Below, piece after piece: positions 51,701-62,500 of a stretch of 64,000 nucleotides of DNA. The notes under the pieces are model-generated. The model ran no database searches and was not told where the DNA came from. It saw only the letters and a program-made list of their open reading frames with translations. The translations under genes were made by a program, and so were the position numbers. Each line of letters starts with the position of its first letter. The first letter of the stretch is position 1. Source of the DNA: Eopsaltria australis (Eukaryota > Chordata > Aves > Passeriformes > Petroicidae); the NCBI GenBank assembly GCA_034509425.1, contig JAVTVJ010001336.1, forward strand, positions 124,001-188,000, written 5' to 3'.

Positions 51701-54700
51701 CTAGCCTAGTTGTTAAAACTTGTGAGTAGAAACTCCTTGAATGGGACTTTCTGATAAAAAGGACCACAAGTATGTTCCTTTTTCTATTATTTGCTTAATC
51801 AAAATCATATACTCTGGTTGGGGTGGAGGTGGAAGGTGGAAAAATGGGGAGAAAAGGTGTAGCTGTCTGCTGATACAAAAAAAACCCAACAAGTTAATTG
51901 TTGCCATTGATCCAAAGGCATTTTTCATTTACAGAAATATAGGAGGGATTGATGGTCTTGTGTACTTTGTTTCCTGTATTGTTTTTGATTTCACAGAGCT
52001 TGTGCCAGTTTCTGTACTTGGATGGATAAAATATATTAGCTTAACTTTTGCCACCTTCCTATTGGATGGGAGGACCATGGCATTCTGTTCCTTCTAGGAA
52101 ATCCAACTGTGTGCAGCAGTTCCAGTTCACAGAATCCTACATCCTCTATGGAGGAGCCATTGTTCTCTATTTTCACCAACCACAAAGTAATGTTTTCTTT
52201 ATGCTATTACACAGCTGGGCTCCTCGCCTGAACCTGACAGATTTTTAGACCCAAAGTTACCATGCAGCTAATATTTACTTCACACTTCTCTTCAAGTAAT
52301 TCATTGATTTATTTATTTATTAGGAATTTGTGCTTCTGAACTTGGTTTAGTGGAGACGGATGCCCCTTGAAGGGCCATGTTTTGCATTGTACAAGAACAC
52401 AATTTCATGGTTGCCTAGATAGTGCTTGCACAATGACTTGGGTAATGGGGTTTCCAAAGGCTTACAGATATTTCTGCCTGAGTCTCATTTCTACCAAATG
52501 AATGGTCACATCACAGAAAAGTTGCTTGTATGTTTTTCAGTCAGAGCTTTGCTTTGGTGTGTTTTGAGTCAGTCGTTCAGAAATATGTATTACTGAACAA
52601 ACATGTCTGACTTCCTCAGACTCCCCAGTTTTTCAACAACACTGTGGTTCTCTGAACCTTTCTTACATTACCTTTTTTTTTCCCCCAATTGTCAATCATC
52701 TCGTTATCCACTTATTTAGAATTTAAAACTTCAATCCACCTGAATTTTTCCTGAAGTCTCTTGGAGATCTTTAAGTCTGTAAAATCCTGAATCCTGAAGT
52801 GTTTTACTAGGTCTGCCTCTCTCCCTTGTTTTCTGGGTATGGATCAAAATTCAGTGAACTACAAAATCTGTTCTTGTGTGACAGCTGGTACCAGTGTTTC
52901 TGGCATTTGTCTTTCATCCAGTGTGTGCCATCTCCTTTGGCGTGGAGCAGAACAATTTACAGTTTCTCTAAATGGGCTCTCTGTTGTTTTCATCTGAACT
53001 TTTTCACCTGTTTTTTTTTTTTTTTTTTTTTTGTTCTGCTTGTGTTTTTGAGGGATCCTTGTTACCGATTTCTTAATCAGCAATTACTCTGGAAATGCAG
53101 AGATGGGTGATTGTAAAATAAGAGCATTGGCCCTGTTCAGTTTCTTTGAGGGCTGGAACACAGTGCTCTGGGTACATATCAAGTGTTGAGACCCACTACA
53201 TAAATGTTTGCATTTATTTATTTGCATGTGTATTAGTATGATCACTTCGTGAGACACAAAACTAGCAGTTAAAAAAAGTACAGAAGACTTCTGTTGAGCC
53301 AAAGTGTAGCTTTTCCTCTGCAATCAGACACATCCTTTCATATTTTGATGTCCATTTGAAATTATTAGTGTGTCTAGGCTGCTTGGTATGTAATCATCCT
53401 TTATTTGCTTTAATGTTTTGTGGTGCTTTTAAGTTGGTTAATTTTTTAAGTTGGTTGGTGCATGTTGTCATCCAGGAATCCCTTACGCTGACAAAGCCAC
53501 GAAGGTCTAAATCTGTACCCCACTGGTATCTTGTAGCCTTGGAATATCTTTTGTCCTGAAATTATTGTGTTCCATTGAGCAGCTCGTTGTGTGTGCTACT
53601 CAAGAGATGTTCTGTTTCTGTTTGTGAAAAGGAAATATGTAACTCATACAATGCACAGGTGAGGAATGTCACTTGGAAAAACACTCGGGACAATTTTTTG
53701 TTTCCCCACTTCAGACTCTTCGCATGATCTCTTCTTTTTCAGATGCACCAAAAAAAGGGCATTCTAAGAGTTTGTATTTCGTCCTGATGATTAGCATGGT
53801 TTTTGCTGGAAGACAGGGGTGGGAGTTCTGTGGAGGATGGTTGCTAATCCTTTCAGGTGTGCTTACTCTGACTGCCTGCAAGATGTGTGTTTTGATATTC
53901 TCTTTTGGTTCACTTATTTCTGGTGTGGGAAACAGTGCTGCTTGAGAACCTTCTTTGTGGGATTTGTCAAGAGGTGGAGAACATTTTCTGCATCATCCAT
54001 TACCAGAACTCTCGTTCTTCTGTTGCTGTTCATGAATATCTCACTCCTGTATTAGTTTTGGCACTTTATGTACAACTCATATGTGGCCAGTGTTACTCTT
54101 GTACATGGAAGTGGCACTTCCAAAACAATAATTTGGCACTTGCATAAAATACCACATTGTTTGTGTTGGGACAGTTTCACTTTGTGTTCCAATTGCCTCC
54201 ATGCCTCCGTGCTAAACAAATCTTGTATCAGGATTTGTTTCCCCTTGTTTGCTGTCTCTATGGCTTGGAATGTATTCAAAATTAAATCCACTACTGTGCA
54301 TTACTTCTGTTCTTTCACTCCTCTAAGTGCTTTTTCATAACACACTTCCACACAGCCTCGTAGATGCACCCTTCTGTACTTGGCATTGCCGTGTTCACCA
54401 GCCTTGACTTGGTTGCCACTTCTGTGAAGACTGCTGCTGCTTAATAGCAGGTTTTTCATAAGGAAAACTGTGACCTTTCCCAAATATAATTACACGACAC
54501 ACTTTTTAAAAAATTTTTTTTTCTTTCTTTTTTTTTCTTGGAGGGCCCTTTGTTAGAGTTTTGTAGTGTCCTTCTTGCTTCATTAATAATGACGCTGGAT
54601 GTGCTGCATGCAGAAACAAATGACTTCACCATCTCTATTTGCTGTGCTCCCAAAGAAATTTGGAAGTGCTCTGGTTAAGTGACTCCATTTTCATCCCAGA

Positions 54701-55198
54701 GTCTGTTTTCTTCCCATACCATGCAACACAGGCATGCTGAGAGTCTGGTCTCTGTTTTTTTGACATCAGCCGCTGTACAAGGATCTGCAGTTGACAGAAA
54801 GTGATACTTTGGTCCAAAGCAGGTGTCTACACATACAGACTCCAGACTGCTCCAACAAGGAGACATGCGTAACTTGTTTTCTTTGGGATCAGTCTTTCGC
54901 TGAAGAGTCCATGGGAATTTTACTGCCAAGTTCAGTAGGAGAAGTGTGAGGGCCCCATTTTGTTTCTTTTGTGAGCTGATGACTTGCCTGTATTTCGCTC
55001 ACCCAGGTGAACATGCCTACAAATGTTCCTCCTGCTCATTTTCCACCATGACAATCAGCCAGCTGAAAGAGCACTCCTTGAAAGTGCATGGGAAAGCACT
55101 GACACTACCAAGACCCCGCATTGTCAACCTTGCAGCCTCACACGCCCACCACACCTCCAAGAACCACACTCCTGCTGAAGAAGTGGAGGACTCTAATG
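38520..55198 (+). CDS. ZNF462: Zinc finger protein 462, coding region (six exons, 3' end outside window)
   Basis: Joined coding segments are 38520-38739, 39353-44883, 45751-45915, 47507-47781, 50766-50884 and 55007-55198, giving 2167 codons plus one base. The start ATG has A at -3 and G at +4, a strong Kozak context. The N-terminus (MEVLQCDGCDFRAPSYEDL) and the order of fingers and linkers match vertebrate ZNF462 as I know it. I count 29 C2H2-like fingers: one in exon 2, 23 in exon 3, one in exon 4, two in exon 5 (the second shared with exon 6), one more in exon 6 and one in exon 7. Family knowledge: mammalian ZNF462/ZFP462 is a nuclear chromatin regulator linked to G9A/GLP and HP1 heterochromatin, also described as a PBX1-interacting protein, and human haploinsufficiency causes Weiss-Kruszka syndrome. 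Recalling the human protein at about 2506 aa, some 340 residues are missing past the right edge. No frameshift or premature stop is seen. Confidence 0.97.
38740..39352 (+). other. Intron 2 (613 bases)
   Basis: Short AT-rich intron between GTAAAT and CATTTTAG. Nothing else recognised in it. Confidence 0.9.
39353..44883 (+). CDS. ZNF462: ZNF462 giant exon 3 (23 C2H2 fingers)
   Basis: The acceptor is TTTTCATTTTAG at 39341-39352 and the donor is AGG|GTAAGG at 44883/44884. The exon encodes residues 74-1917. Fingers follow CxxC-x12-H-x3-5-H spacing, starting at C111, C165 and C252, and many end in HYQKRH or HYQKKH, a repeating signature of this protein. Linkers include Ala198-208 (pure GCT), a Gln/Pro tract near 546-563, PLDLS at 655-659 followed by KKRTR at 662-666, an acidic block near 692-716, and Pro1070-1078. 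The open frame extends in both directions past the splice sites (39238 to 44991), but the upstream codons lie in the polypyrimidine region of intron 2 and the downstream ones begin with the GTAAGG donor. One oversized exon carrying most fingers is typical of ZNF462. Confidence 0.96.
39724..39756 (+). repeat. Pure (GCT)11 coding repeat: polyalanine tract
   Basis: Eleven identical GCT codons give Ala198-208, between the second and third fingers of exon 3. The flanks read SSAPS and VSEST. The absence of any synonymous change suggests recent or ongoing replication slippage. Confidence 0.95.
40765..40827 (+). repeat. CAG/CCG-rich coding tract (Gln/Pro)
   Basis: This encodes a Gln-rich run with scattered Pro (residues about 545-565), including seven Gln in a row, just before the finger PYKCTLCNYS. 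The human linker at this place, as I recall it, is longer and more proline-rich. Confidence 0.85.
44884..45750 (+). other. Intron 3 (867 bases)
   Basis: The exon 3 frame stays open for 35 codons into this intron before a stop at 44989-44991. The remainder is unique-looking and non-coding. Confidence 0.9.
45751..45915 (+). CDS. ZNF462: ZNF462 coding exon 4
   Basis: The exon is bounded by CTCAAACAG at 45750 and AAG|GTAAGA at 45915/45916. It is 165 bases (55 codons, residues 1918-1972), phase 0 at both ends, so its loss would keep the frame. It starts AFGHLEDVSKLKERK and contains one finger, C-x2-C (CKFC) with histidines in NHLRKH. Human ZNF462 has a near-identical segment (PFGHLEEVPK...). The upstream pyrimidine tract is weak (purines interrupt it), so inclusion may depend on enhancers, which is inference. 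Confidence 0.93.
45916..47506 (+). other. Intron 4 (1591 bases)
   Basis: No gene or transposon recognised. The segment 47100-47290 is AT-rich with TAATTG-like words and might be conserved non-coding DNA, which is unverified. Confidence 0.85.
47507..47781 (+). CDS. ZNF462: ZNF462 coding exon 5
   Basis: The acceptor is TTTTTTAG at 47506, with a second AG three bases later (TAGCAG, a tandem NAGNAG acceptor). The donor is AA|GTAAGT at 47781/47782. It is 275 bases: residues 1973-2063 plus two bases of Asn2064. It begins QEAEDPS, is poorly conserved for about 40 residues, then has a finger (GYHCSQC ... LRSHERSH) and most of a second finger (YSCQYCSF ... FRH) that the next exon completes. The upstream AG is chosen because the human long form, as I recall it, also starts with QEAEDPS. 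A further in-frame acceptor lies inside the exon at 47677. Confidence 0.92.
47782..50765 (+). other. Intron 5 (2984 bases)
   Basis: Unique-looking AT-rich sequence with a short TA/T tract at 50342-50369. No coding frame or transposon recognised. Confidence 0.85.
50342..50369 (+). repeat. (TA)n followed by T run
   Basis: ATACATATATATATATAT passes into nine or more T, then ACCC. Confidence 0.8.
50766..50884 (+). CDS. ZNF462: ZNF462 coding exon 6
   Basis: The acceptor is CTGTCTCCCCTCAAG ending at 50765 and the donor is G|GTAAGT at 50884/50885. It is 119 bases: one base finishing Asn2064, 39 codons (2065-2103) and one base of Gly2104. The peptide LDRHMQTHHGHH closes the finger begun in exon 5, and PFRCKLCPFKSS ... 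LKTHILKAH is a full C2H2 finger. The acceptor AAG is a less preferred -3 base but has a good pyrimidine run, and phase agreement with both neighbours supports it. Confidence 0.94.
50885..55006 (+). other. Intron 6 (4122 bases)
   Basis: Unique-looking AT-rich intron with one poly-T run (53011-53032). No coding frame over 120 codons and no recognised mobile element. Confidence 0.85.
53011..53032 (+). repeat. Poly-T run (22)
   Basis: Twenty-two uninterrupted T between CACCTG and GTTCTG. Confidence 0.85.
55007..55198 (+). CDS. ZNF462: ZNF462 coding exon 7 (last exon in window)
   Basis: The acceptor is TTTCGCTCACCCAG ending at 55006 and the donor is AATG|GTAAGA at 55198/55199. It is 192 bases: two bases completing Gly2104, residues 2105-2167, and the first base of the next codon. 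It contains one finger (AYKCSSCSFSTMT ... LKEHSLKVH), a basic PRPRIVNL segment, and ends EEVEDSN, where human continues into an Asp-Ser-Ser-rich segment. Retention of the next intron would add about nine residues (starting GKRCLRARI) before a stop. The next exon was not found before 64000. Confidence 0.93.
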
Positions 55199-55565
55199 GT
55201 AAGAGGTGCCTCAGAGCAAGAATTTAATTGTCTAAGGTGCCACTTAATATTTTTATTGCAAACCAAATTGCAGCAGGCAGCTTTGCACCAAAAGTATCCT
55301 CGCCTGGTCATTAAGAGGAAACCAGAAGTTGCATCAAAACCAAGAGTAAACGTGGTGTTGTAGGAAGTGATCTGCCTTAGGTCCTCTCCAGTTCATACTA
55401 CATGAACCTGTTCTGTCACTGCACCAGCTGACTTTGGAACATGTCACTGCTGGCTTTGCTAGCAGAGATTTACGTTGTAGAAAATTTTGAGACTCATAAT
55501 TTCTATTCATAGCCAGTGGTAAAGGGGTCTTCAAATTTCATCCACATTACTGATTTTCCTTTACA

Positions 55566-55800
55566 TTCATAGGATCATAGAATGGTTTGGGTTGGAAGGG
55601 GAGCCTTGATGATCATCTCCTTTCACCCCCCTGCCACAGGCAGGGACACCTTCCACTATCCCAGGTTGCTCCAAGCCCTGTCCAGCCTGGCCTTGGACTC
55701 TCCTAGGGATGGGGAAGCCACAGCTTCTCTGGGCAACCTGTGCCAGGGCCTCACCACCCTCACAAGGAACAATTTTTTCCTAATATCTAATCTCATTAGT
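55566..55800 (-). mobile_element. CR1 LINE 3' end, antisense to ZNF462
   Basis: The plus strand starts TCATAGGATCATAGAATGG, the reverse complement of the terminal CR1 octamer repeat, then GTTTGGGTTGGAAGG, CCCCCTGCCACAGGCAGGGACACC, TCCAGCCTGGCCTTGGACTC and TTCTCTGGGCAACCTGTGCC. All are standard avian CR1 words in order. It is severely 5'-truncated (about 235 bases), keeps its 3' terminus, and is the best-preserved copy in the window. Confidence 0.95.
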
Positions 55801-56164
55801 AGAACACTCTGATGAAACCACATGGTTAAGCTTAAAATGTGAACCTGTAGAGGTAGTAAGAGTAATTATTGTTGTTGTCCTTGCTACACAGTACACCAAA
55901 AGTGCCTTCAGATGTTCAGCTCCAGCAAGGAAAACCTGAGCACTGTTTTCTTTTCAATGCACCCTTTGGAAGCTTGTAATCCCCTTGTGCTGGAGAGCTG
56001 TGTAGAAGATGCTTGGAAAGCAGGAGAGGGAGGGACACTGTTTAAACAGAGAAATAGAAGAGATGGTGTGGAATATCACAGCAAGCTTTAAGGCTTTTTA
56101 AGTAGTAGCTAATGAGGCATCTTTGGGTGTCACTTCCTACCAGTTAAGAGAAGAGGTCTTTGGG

Positions 56165-56197
56165 AAAAAAAAAACAAAAACCAAAAACAAAACCTTA
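56165..56197 (+). repeat. A-rich tract
   Basis: AAAAAAAAAAC followed by AAAAACC and CAAAAAC words, with no clean period. Confidence 0.75.
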
Positions 56198-56453
56198 ATT
56201 CCTGGATGAGTTTCATTGACATGGAAGGAGAATATTTGCAGATGTTCAAAGAACTGGAATGTATGGAAGGTGTGTTAGAAGAGGGGAAAATACCTTTTTT
56301 CCCAGAAGCTTGAGTGATTCTAGCTGATTAATGGCAGGAACTTTGTTGTTCGCTGTTTTGCTCAGGATACTGGTGAGCTAAGGATGGGAATATTATCAGT
56401 AATCATTTTGTAGCATTTTTGGTCTCTTTTACTTCCTTTTCCTTCTCACCAGA

Positions 56454-56535
56454 AAAAAACAAAAACAAAAACCAAACCAAAACAAACAAACAAACAAACA
56501 AAAAAAACCAAAAAGCCCCACCAAAAAACCCAAAA
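56454..56535 (+). repeat. A/C-rich tract with (AAAC)n core
   Basis: Imperfect AAAAAC and AACAAAC words, including four to five clean AAAC units, then A-runs with CCC interruptions. The minus-strand Phe/Leu frame across it is compositional. Confidence 0.8.
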
Positions 56536-59500
56536 GTGAAATGAGAAAGAGTGAAAGAAAGAAGTTTAGAAAATGGCTGAAGGGAATTGAAAGAAATAAA
56601 TTATCAGCATAGAAGTACATTATTAAACTAAAAAATAAAAAGACATGCAAAATACTTTTGTGGTTTAGCAAGTCACTTCTTGGATCAGAATCTTACCAAG
56701 AGATTTTGACCAGCTGCTCCCAGACAACCTTTTGTCAATGGGTTGTCTGGAACAGTGCAACTACTGAGTTTTTTTGCTAATGCTAGCTTAAACTAATCCA
56801 ACAAGCTGAGTACATCTTGAGATGTGTTCTACTGCTGGGTTTTTTTTTACTACTTCTAAAATGTTCCATTACTTACTTAAACAGTGGAGAATAATTTTCA
56901 GTGCCTGTCCCAGCCTTTTCCTGTGTGTTAGCAGTGGTGTGTGGAGAGATACAGAAGGACAATACTCAGTTTTGGGAAGGATGGTTCAGTTACTTTATTT
57001 TGCTTATTCCAGGAGCTCAAACTCATGATTAGTGGAGTTAAAATTCAGGATACCTGCTATATCCTGGATAGGATAATTTTGCAGCCTTTAGGAGCTGCTC
57101 TAGAAACAGTTAAAACTATGACTCTGTTAACAAAAGCATTTCATTGGGTTGACTTTGTTACCTAGGTCTGTGTTACAGCCTGAGACCAAGGCCAAATTTG
57201 TCCCAATTAGCTAGATCATCTTTAAATGGGGTTAATGGTTAAGTCACTTTGACAATAATAGAAGCCACCCACTGGGGAGCTGGTCAGACAAGTACAGGTG
57301 TTACAATAATCGTGTTAGCATTTTCAGCATTGCTTGAGGAAGGAATAACCTGCTTTAAGTAATTTTTTTCACATTATACAGTTGGCTGCAGATCAGGTTA
57401 ATGGTGACTGCTCTTATGGAATCACATATTTTTTGGGTTTTTAGAAGGCAATAATAAATCATTACCTCTGTGGCCCAGGCCTGTGCATTGCAGGTGGTGT
57501 GCAAGACTAGATGAAATACTGGTCCCAGTAATAGGAAATGCAGGCACTGTTACGACTAGCTGGAGTGTTAGGAAGGGCTCACATAGTGGATTTTGTCTGT
57601 TGGTGTGTGAGAATAGCATGCAGTGTGAACCATGATCAAAGTTAATTCGCCCGGGATGCAGCATTGAACCAGGTCTGGGGTGAAAGGCAGACAAAAGGCT
57701 GCATCCCATTGTTAGGGAACTTGTTTTATAGGTTGATAGGGTGTGCAGCAGGTTTGTGTAATTGGAATGGTTGCAGAAAGGAGCTGCTCCTGCCTGTGAA
57801 TGAATATTGTGGTTGGAATGGGAAATACAGCAGGGTGACTTGGGGAGATTTGGGAGAGCTGGCAGAACTCATCTTGTCGATTGTTGAGCTCTGTAAAAAT
57901 GTAGAAGAGGGAGAAGGGTGCTGAATTGTAATAGCAGACTGCATGTCTGAATAGAGCTGCTCTATGACAGCAGCCCAGTGGAGCTTCTGTGATGCTCCTT
58001 TTCCCTGCAAAAATTGTTCCCTGATGGGCGTTTCTTAGAACATTCCTTTTGTTCTTTTAGATCGATCCATTCATTAAAAGAGGTGAATGTATTTAGACTT
58101 CTGTGGCTCATCTCTTTCAGTTCTGTGTTGGTAGCAGCAGACTTACCTGAAGCACTCAACTGCACATCTCAGAGAGGTTTTGGGGTGCTTGATAGACTCT
58201 TCATGGAACTGAAGCTAAAGTGGAGTAGGTGCTGAACATTTTGGGTAGACCCATCTTTGCCAACTGTTATTCTAGTGACAGCTAGACAGTCATTAGAAAG
58301 CATAAGAACCTCTTCAGTCCAATTAATAACAATCATTCAGAGTGTGTGTGCTTCTCTCAGGGCAGTAGTGTAAGATGGTGATTGTGTCACTCTTGATGAG
58401 TCAGCAGAGAAGGATTCTTTTAGAAATACATCATGCAAAGATTCTGCCTTTTTTATCGTACCTCTTTTGCCTACTGGGCAATATTTTTATATATAAAGAA
58501 CCTGTTTTCACTGTATCTTCTTCTAACCAGAGGTAAAGCACTCAGTGGGTTTTTTTGGGGTGTGTGGAGTGATGGTATTTTGGTTTCTGGGTGTTCTTTT
58601 TACAAATAGTCACCAAAAAAAACCCCAGAAAATTTTGGTCATGAGTGCTATTTTTCTGGTTTTCATAGTATAGGGGCAATGAACGGTTTGTAGTGTCCAG
58701 CTCTTGTTGACACAATGAGGTTGCCATTGTAGTAAAATGTTCTTCTGCTCTCCTGATAGTCACAGGTATTTTTTTGTCTTGCAAGAAGGAAATGGTGGGG
58801 ATTTGCTATATGTTTGCATGAGTGTTTGGCTTGTTTGCTTGAATTTACTTATTTGCAATTTACACTAAAATGTTTCTTAACAGTTCTGAGAACTTGAGCA
58901 CGGCAAAAGTTAGTTCTAAATTGAAATACTTCAAACTGCTAGGAGGACTGGATGAATCGCCTCACAAGATCTTCCATGTTCTTTCAGCCTTTGTGAGAAT
59001 AAGAGCTTGCATTAGTGTTAATCTCTGGGTTTTTGGGTTTTTTGATGGTGGGGTCATCCTGTGGGCTCTGTGTGTGACAGGTAAGTGTTCCCAGCTCTGC
59101 TCCTGTTGAGGGCAAGGCAGTGGAATCCCAAAATCCACATTACCAAAGCACCACATTGGAAGGCTCCCATCTCTTTCCATGAGGAAGAGCTGCAGGTGAG
59201 GCAAGAGCCACAAAAATTGTGTGGCTGAATGTGAGGAAACACGAAGAGCAGCAGGAGTTGTGTGGAAAGGGATCATCAGCTGAGGGCAGAGCACATGGCC
59301 ACAGATCCTGCCTGTGTGAGTGGTGTTATAAATGTGTGCTGGTGTTCAGGGGCTGTGGAGGTGGTGAACTGCCCTCCTCTCTCAAACTGGAGAGACATAT
59401 AAGCTCAACCCCTTGGCATGAAGTCTATAAAGCAGAGTGACTCAACAGATTGATAAATAGTTTCACGTCATGACTTCACCCACAGCAAGGGCTTCCTGAG

Positions 59501-62500
59501 AGCATGTGAAACACCTGCCCTAAATTGTCTTGGCTGCTATTATTGATTTTTGGAGTAGTCCTTTATTTTTTGAGAATAACGCCTTTGGCCTAACCACATT
59601 GTAGAGCAAAGCACTGCACTTTATTCATATGGCTGGCAGATTTGGAGCCTCATAAATGTGCTTGTATCATGACTGTGTGCAGTAATTCAAAGTTATAGCT
59701 TTTTAAAGTTTTATTGTTTAAGAATATTGAATTGTCAAAATAAAACAGCAAAGTGCAAGGCTAAAGAGACCTGGATGTGGTTTCTAATGTCTCCTCAATC
59801 ATGCTGCTGTGGTATGAAAACATTTCTTTTACTGGTCACCAGTTCTTCATCTGTAGAAAGCAGCACACTTTTTTTGTGCCCTTGAAGCTCAATAATTATG
59901 ATTTTCACTGTTGTCCAAACCAAACAGGATCTATCATTAATACCAGCACACATCACAAAATACATGTAAGGTCAGGACTAGAAGATTTCTTGAGTCTCCC
60001 AGCGCATGGTATGTCAACAACTTCATTAAATTTAATTACTTGCAGCAGCAAATGCATTGAAAACTGCTAAGTGAAACATCCAGTGCCCTGTTCCAGTTTT
60101 TTTCCTGAACTTTAGCCTTTGCCAGTGGAAAATAACTTTGCCTCATCTAGAGACTGAAAAATAAATATATCTGCTTGCTTTGCCAGTTAGGCTGGGCAGA
60201 AAACTGCTTGACTAAGTCTTGTTTCTTGGACTGTTATACCAGAACTGTAAATCCTTTCCCACTTCTGTATACTTTTTCAAAGTAGATAGTGCATAATCAG
60301 TCTGTATGCCTTCTTCTGTACTGCCTTGCAGATGAGCTCCTGAAAGGTGCACAGGGCCTTTGGTAGGTTTTCCTAAAGCAATTTCATGTTCTACCAGAAT
60401 GAGAGGTGCAGTAAGGCACCATTTCAAGAAAATCCAGTAATCTGGTGCCAGTGAGTCATGATTTTGCTTTCCACCTTTCAGAAGAGAGGCAGGCTTTCCA
60501 TATGGTCTGACATACCGTCCTGATTTTTGGTTCCTCCTGTTTTTTGTTGTTGTTGGAGTTTTTTTTTAATCCATATCATAGATTATGGCTGGCTTGCTTA
60601 TTTTTATTCACGTGCATTGTTACTCTTGATAAGGGATATTTTTCTCGTCTTGCAATTGGGGTAGAAAGTTCCTAAGATGGTCCCTTCCCCTTTGGTGCTG
60701 TTTCTCTCTCGTTGTTGCTGGTGTGTCTTTGTTTTATAGTTGCTGTCGTCTGGGAAAAATCACAATGATCAGTCCTCACAGCCAGAAAACTTTGGGTTGG
60801 AGTAGAATGTATTTAGTTCGGGGTTTGGAGGTTTTTTTTGGGAGGAGGAGCTTGGACAAAGACTCTTTTGAAGTTGCAGACCCTTTTGTTTCACTGTAGT
60901 TAGACTGGAAGGGCAGAGAGCCAGCAGTGACTACAGGGCAAATTCAGGCAGAGCTTCAACAGCTAATTGCTTTAATTGCCAGGTGAGTTGGAAGGATTGC
61001 ATCCATGTTAAGGATGCAAGATGGTGATCTGCATACTGCAGAACAGAAGATGCCTCTGCTTTTGTAGTTACAGCTGGGCTGCAAAGAGCTGTCTGCTTGT
61101 TCTGCTTGTTCCCCTGCTTCCCAAGGAGTGATGCCTCGTGCTCACTCTGAAGTATCAGATTAACCCGTGTTACCTGCAGGCTGCTTTTTTTTAATTTTCC
61201 CCAGCTGTGTTCCTTTTTTCTCTAACCTAGAGCAAGTTCCTGCTTTCCCCTCAGCCTTTGCCTGTCTCTTCTTCCCACAATGGCCACGCTGCCTTCCAGA
61301 GCTTTTAAAACAATATGGTGCTTTTTGGTGTGTTTTACTCCTCATGGTCAGTGCTGAGCTAAATATCAGATGCTGGTTCAGATAGGATTTTTCTCCTTCA
61401 TCAGATTGGCAGAGACCAGTGGAACAAGCACAGGGCTTGTTCACCTCCACTTTTACTGAACAAACTCCTCACTGTTCCAAGGTCCTGAGGCACTGGGGAG
61501 ATAACCTTGTTCTCTGTAGCTCTCTTCCACTGGGGTATAGTTGTTTGGCTTCTGGCCTTTTCCTGCAGCATGTTGAGAACTGTTTTGTAGCTGGTGGAAC
61601 AGAGGGAGATGTCATTGGCTGTGCTGAGGGGAGTGTCAGCTCGCTGTTCATTGTGCCTTTTTTCTGGTACTGTTTTTTGTGCTGGAAGTGAATGGGCAAA
61701 GGCAAAGCTGAGATTCAGCAGGACTCAGGCTGGAGCTCATGCAGCTGGGAGAAGGTTGCTGTCAGCCTTGTGTGGAGTTGGCCACCCTGCTGTGATGGGA
61801 TTGCTGTGGCACTGAAAGGCTTGCCTAGGGTAGGGAGAAGACAAAATGTTTGGGCGGATCAAGAAATAAATGAAAGAAGAAACGTCTTCTGGGTTCCTTC
61901 TGAGCAGAAAGAAGTTACCTGCTTGCACCCACAGTGAAAAGAAAGAAGCATATCCTGACTGCTATTGTGGGTTATTGTTTTGATTTTTTTTTTCCTGAGG
62001 TTTTTTTTTTTCCTGAGCTTTCTTTTGGCTCTTGTTTTTCTGTTCAGGATAAAGGGCAAAGTGGTAGATGCTTATCCTCTTGTGTGTCTGGGGAATTTGT
62101 GATCACTCAACACAGCGTAAAAAGGACGCTGTTGGCGCAAAGGGATACAGGGTGTGACTTGACCAAAGCTGTGCAGGAGGGCATTTCTGCAGCCTAACAT
62201 TCCCACATATTCATAGCCTTCTCCATCAGCTTCACTGATACTCTTCTTGTCACCTGAGACTCCAGTTCATCCCATTGATTTAAAACATGCTGGAGGGATT
62301 TGGTGCTTGGCAGAGAGGTAAAAACTTCTTTGCTCATTTTAGCTCTGTTGAAATGGATGTGTGTTATCATCAAAGTTGACAGCCCAATATTTGACATTTA
62401 ACTAGCTCGTTTTATTTCTTCTTAAAGGAACATTGTTACTACAAGTACTTGAAAACACTGCCTGGAGTGTTCTGAGCTTGGAGCAGGTGATAGAGATGAG

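Noticed and set aside
55891..55930. Possible next ZNF462 exon (CAG followed by a PSDVQ-coding stretch)
   Set aside because: The expected peptide around PPDVQ is not continued: the following codons do not match the known downstream segment and the phase does not fit the exon 7 donor.
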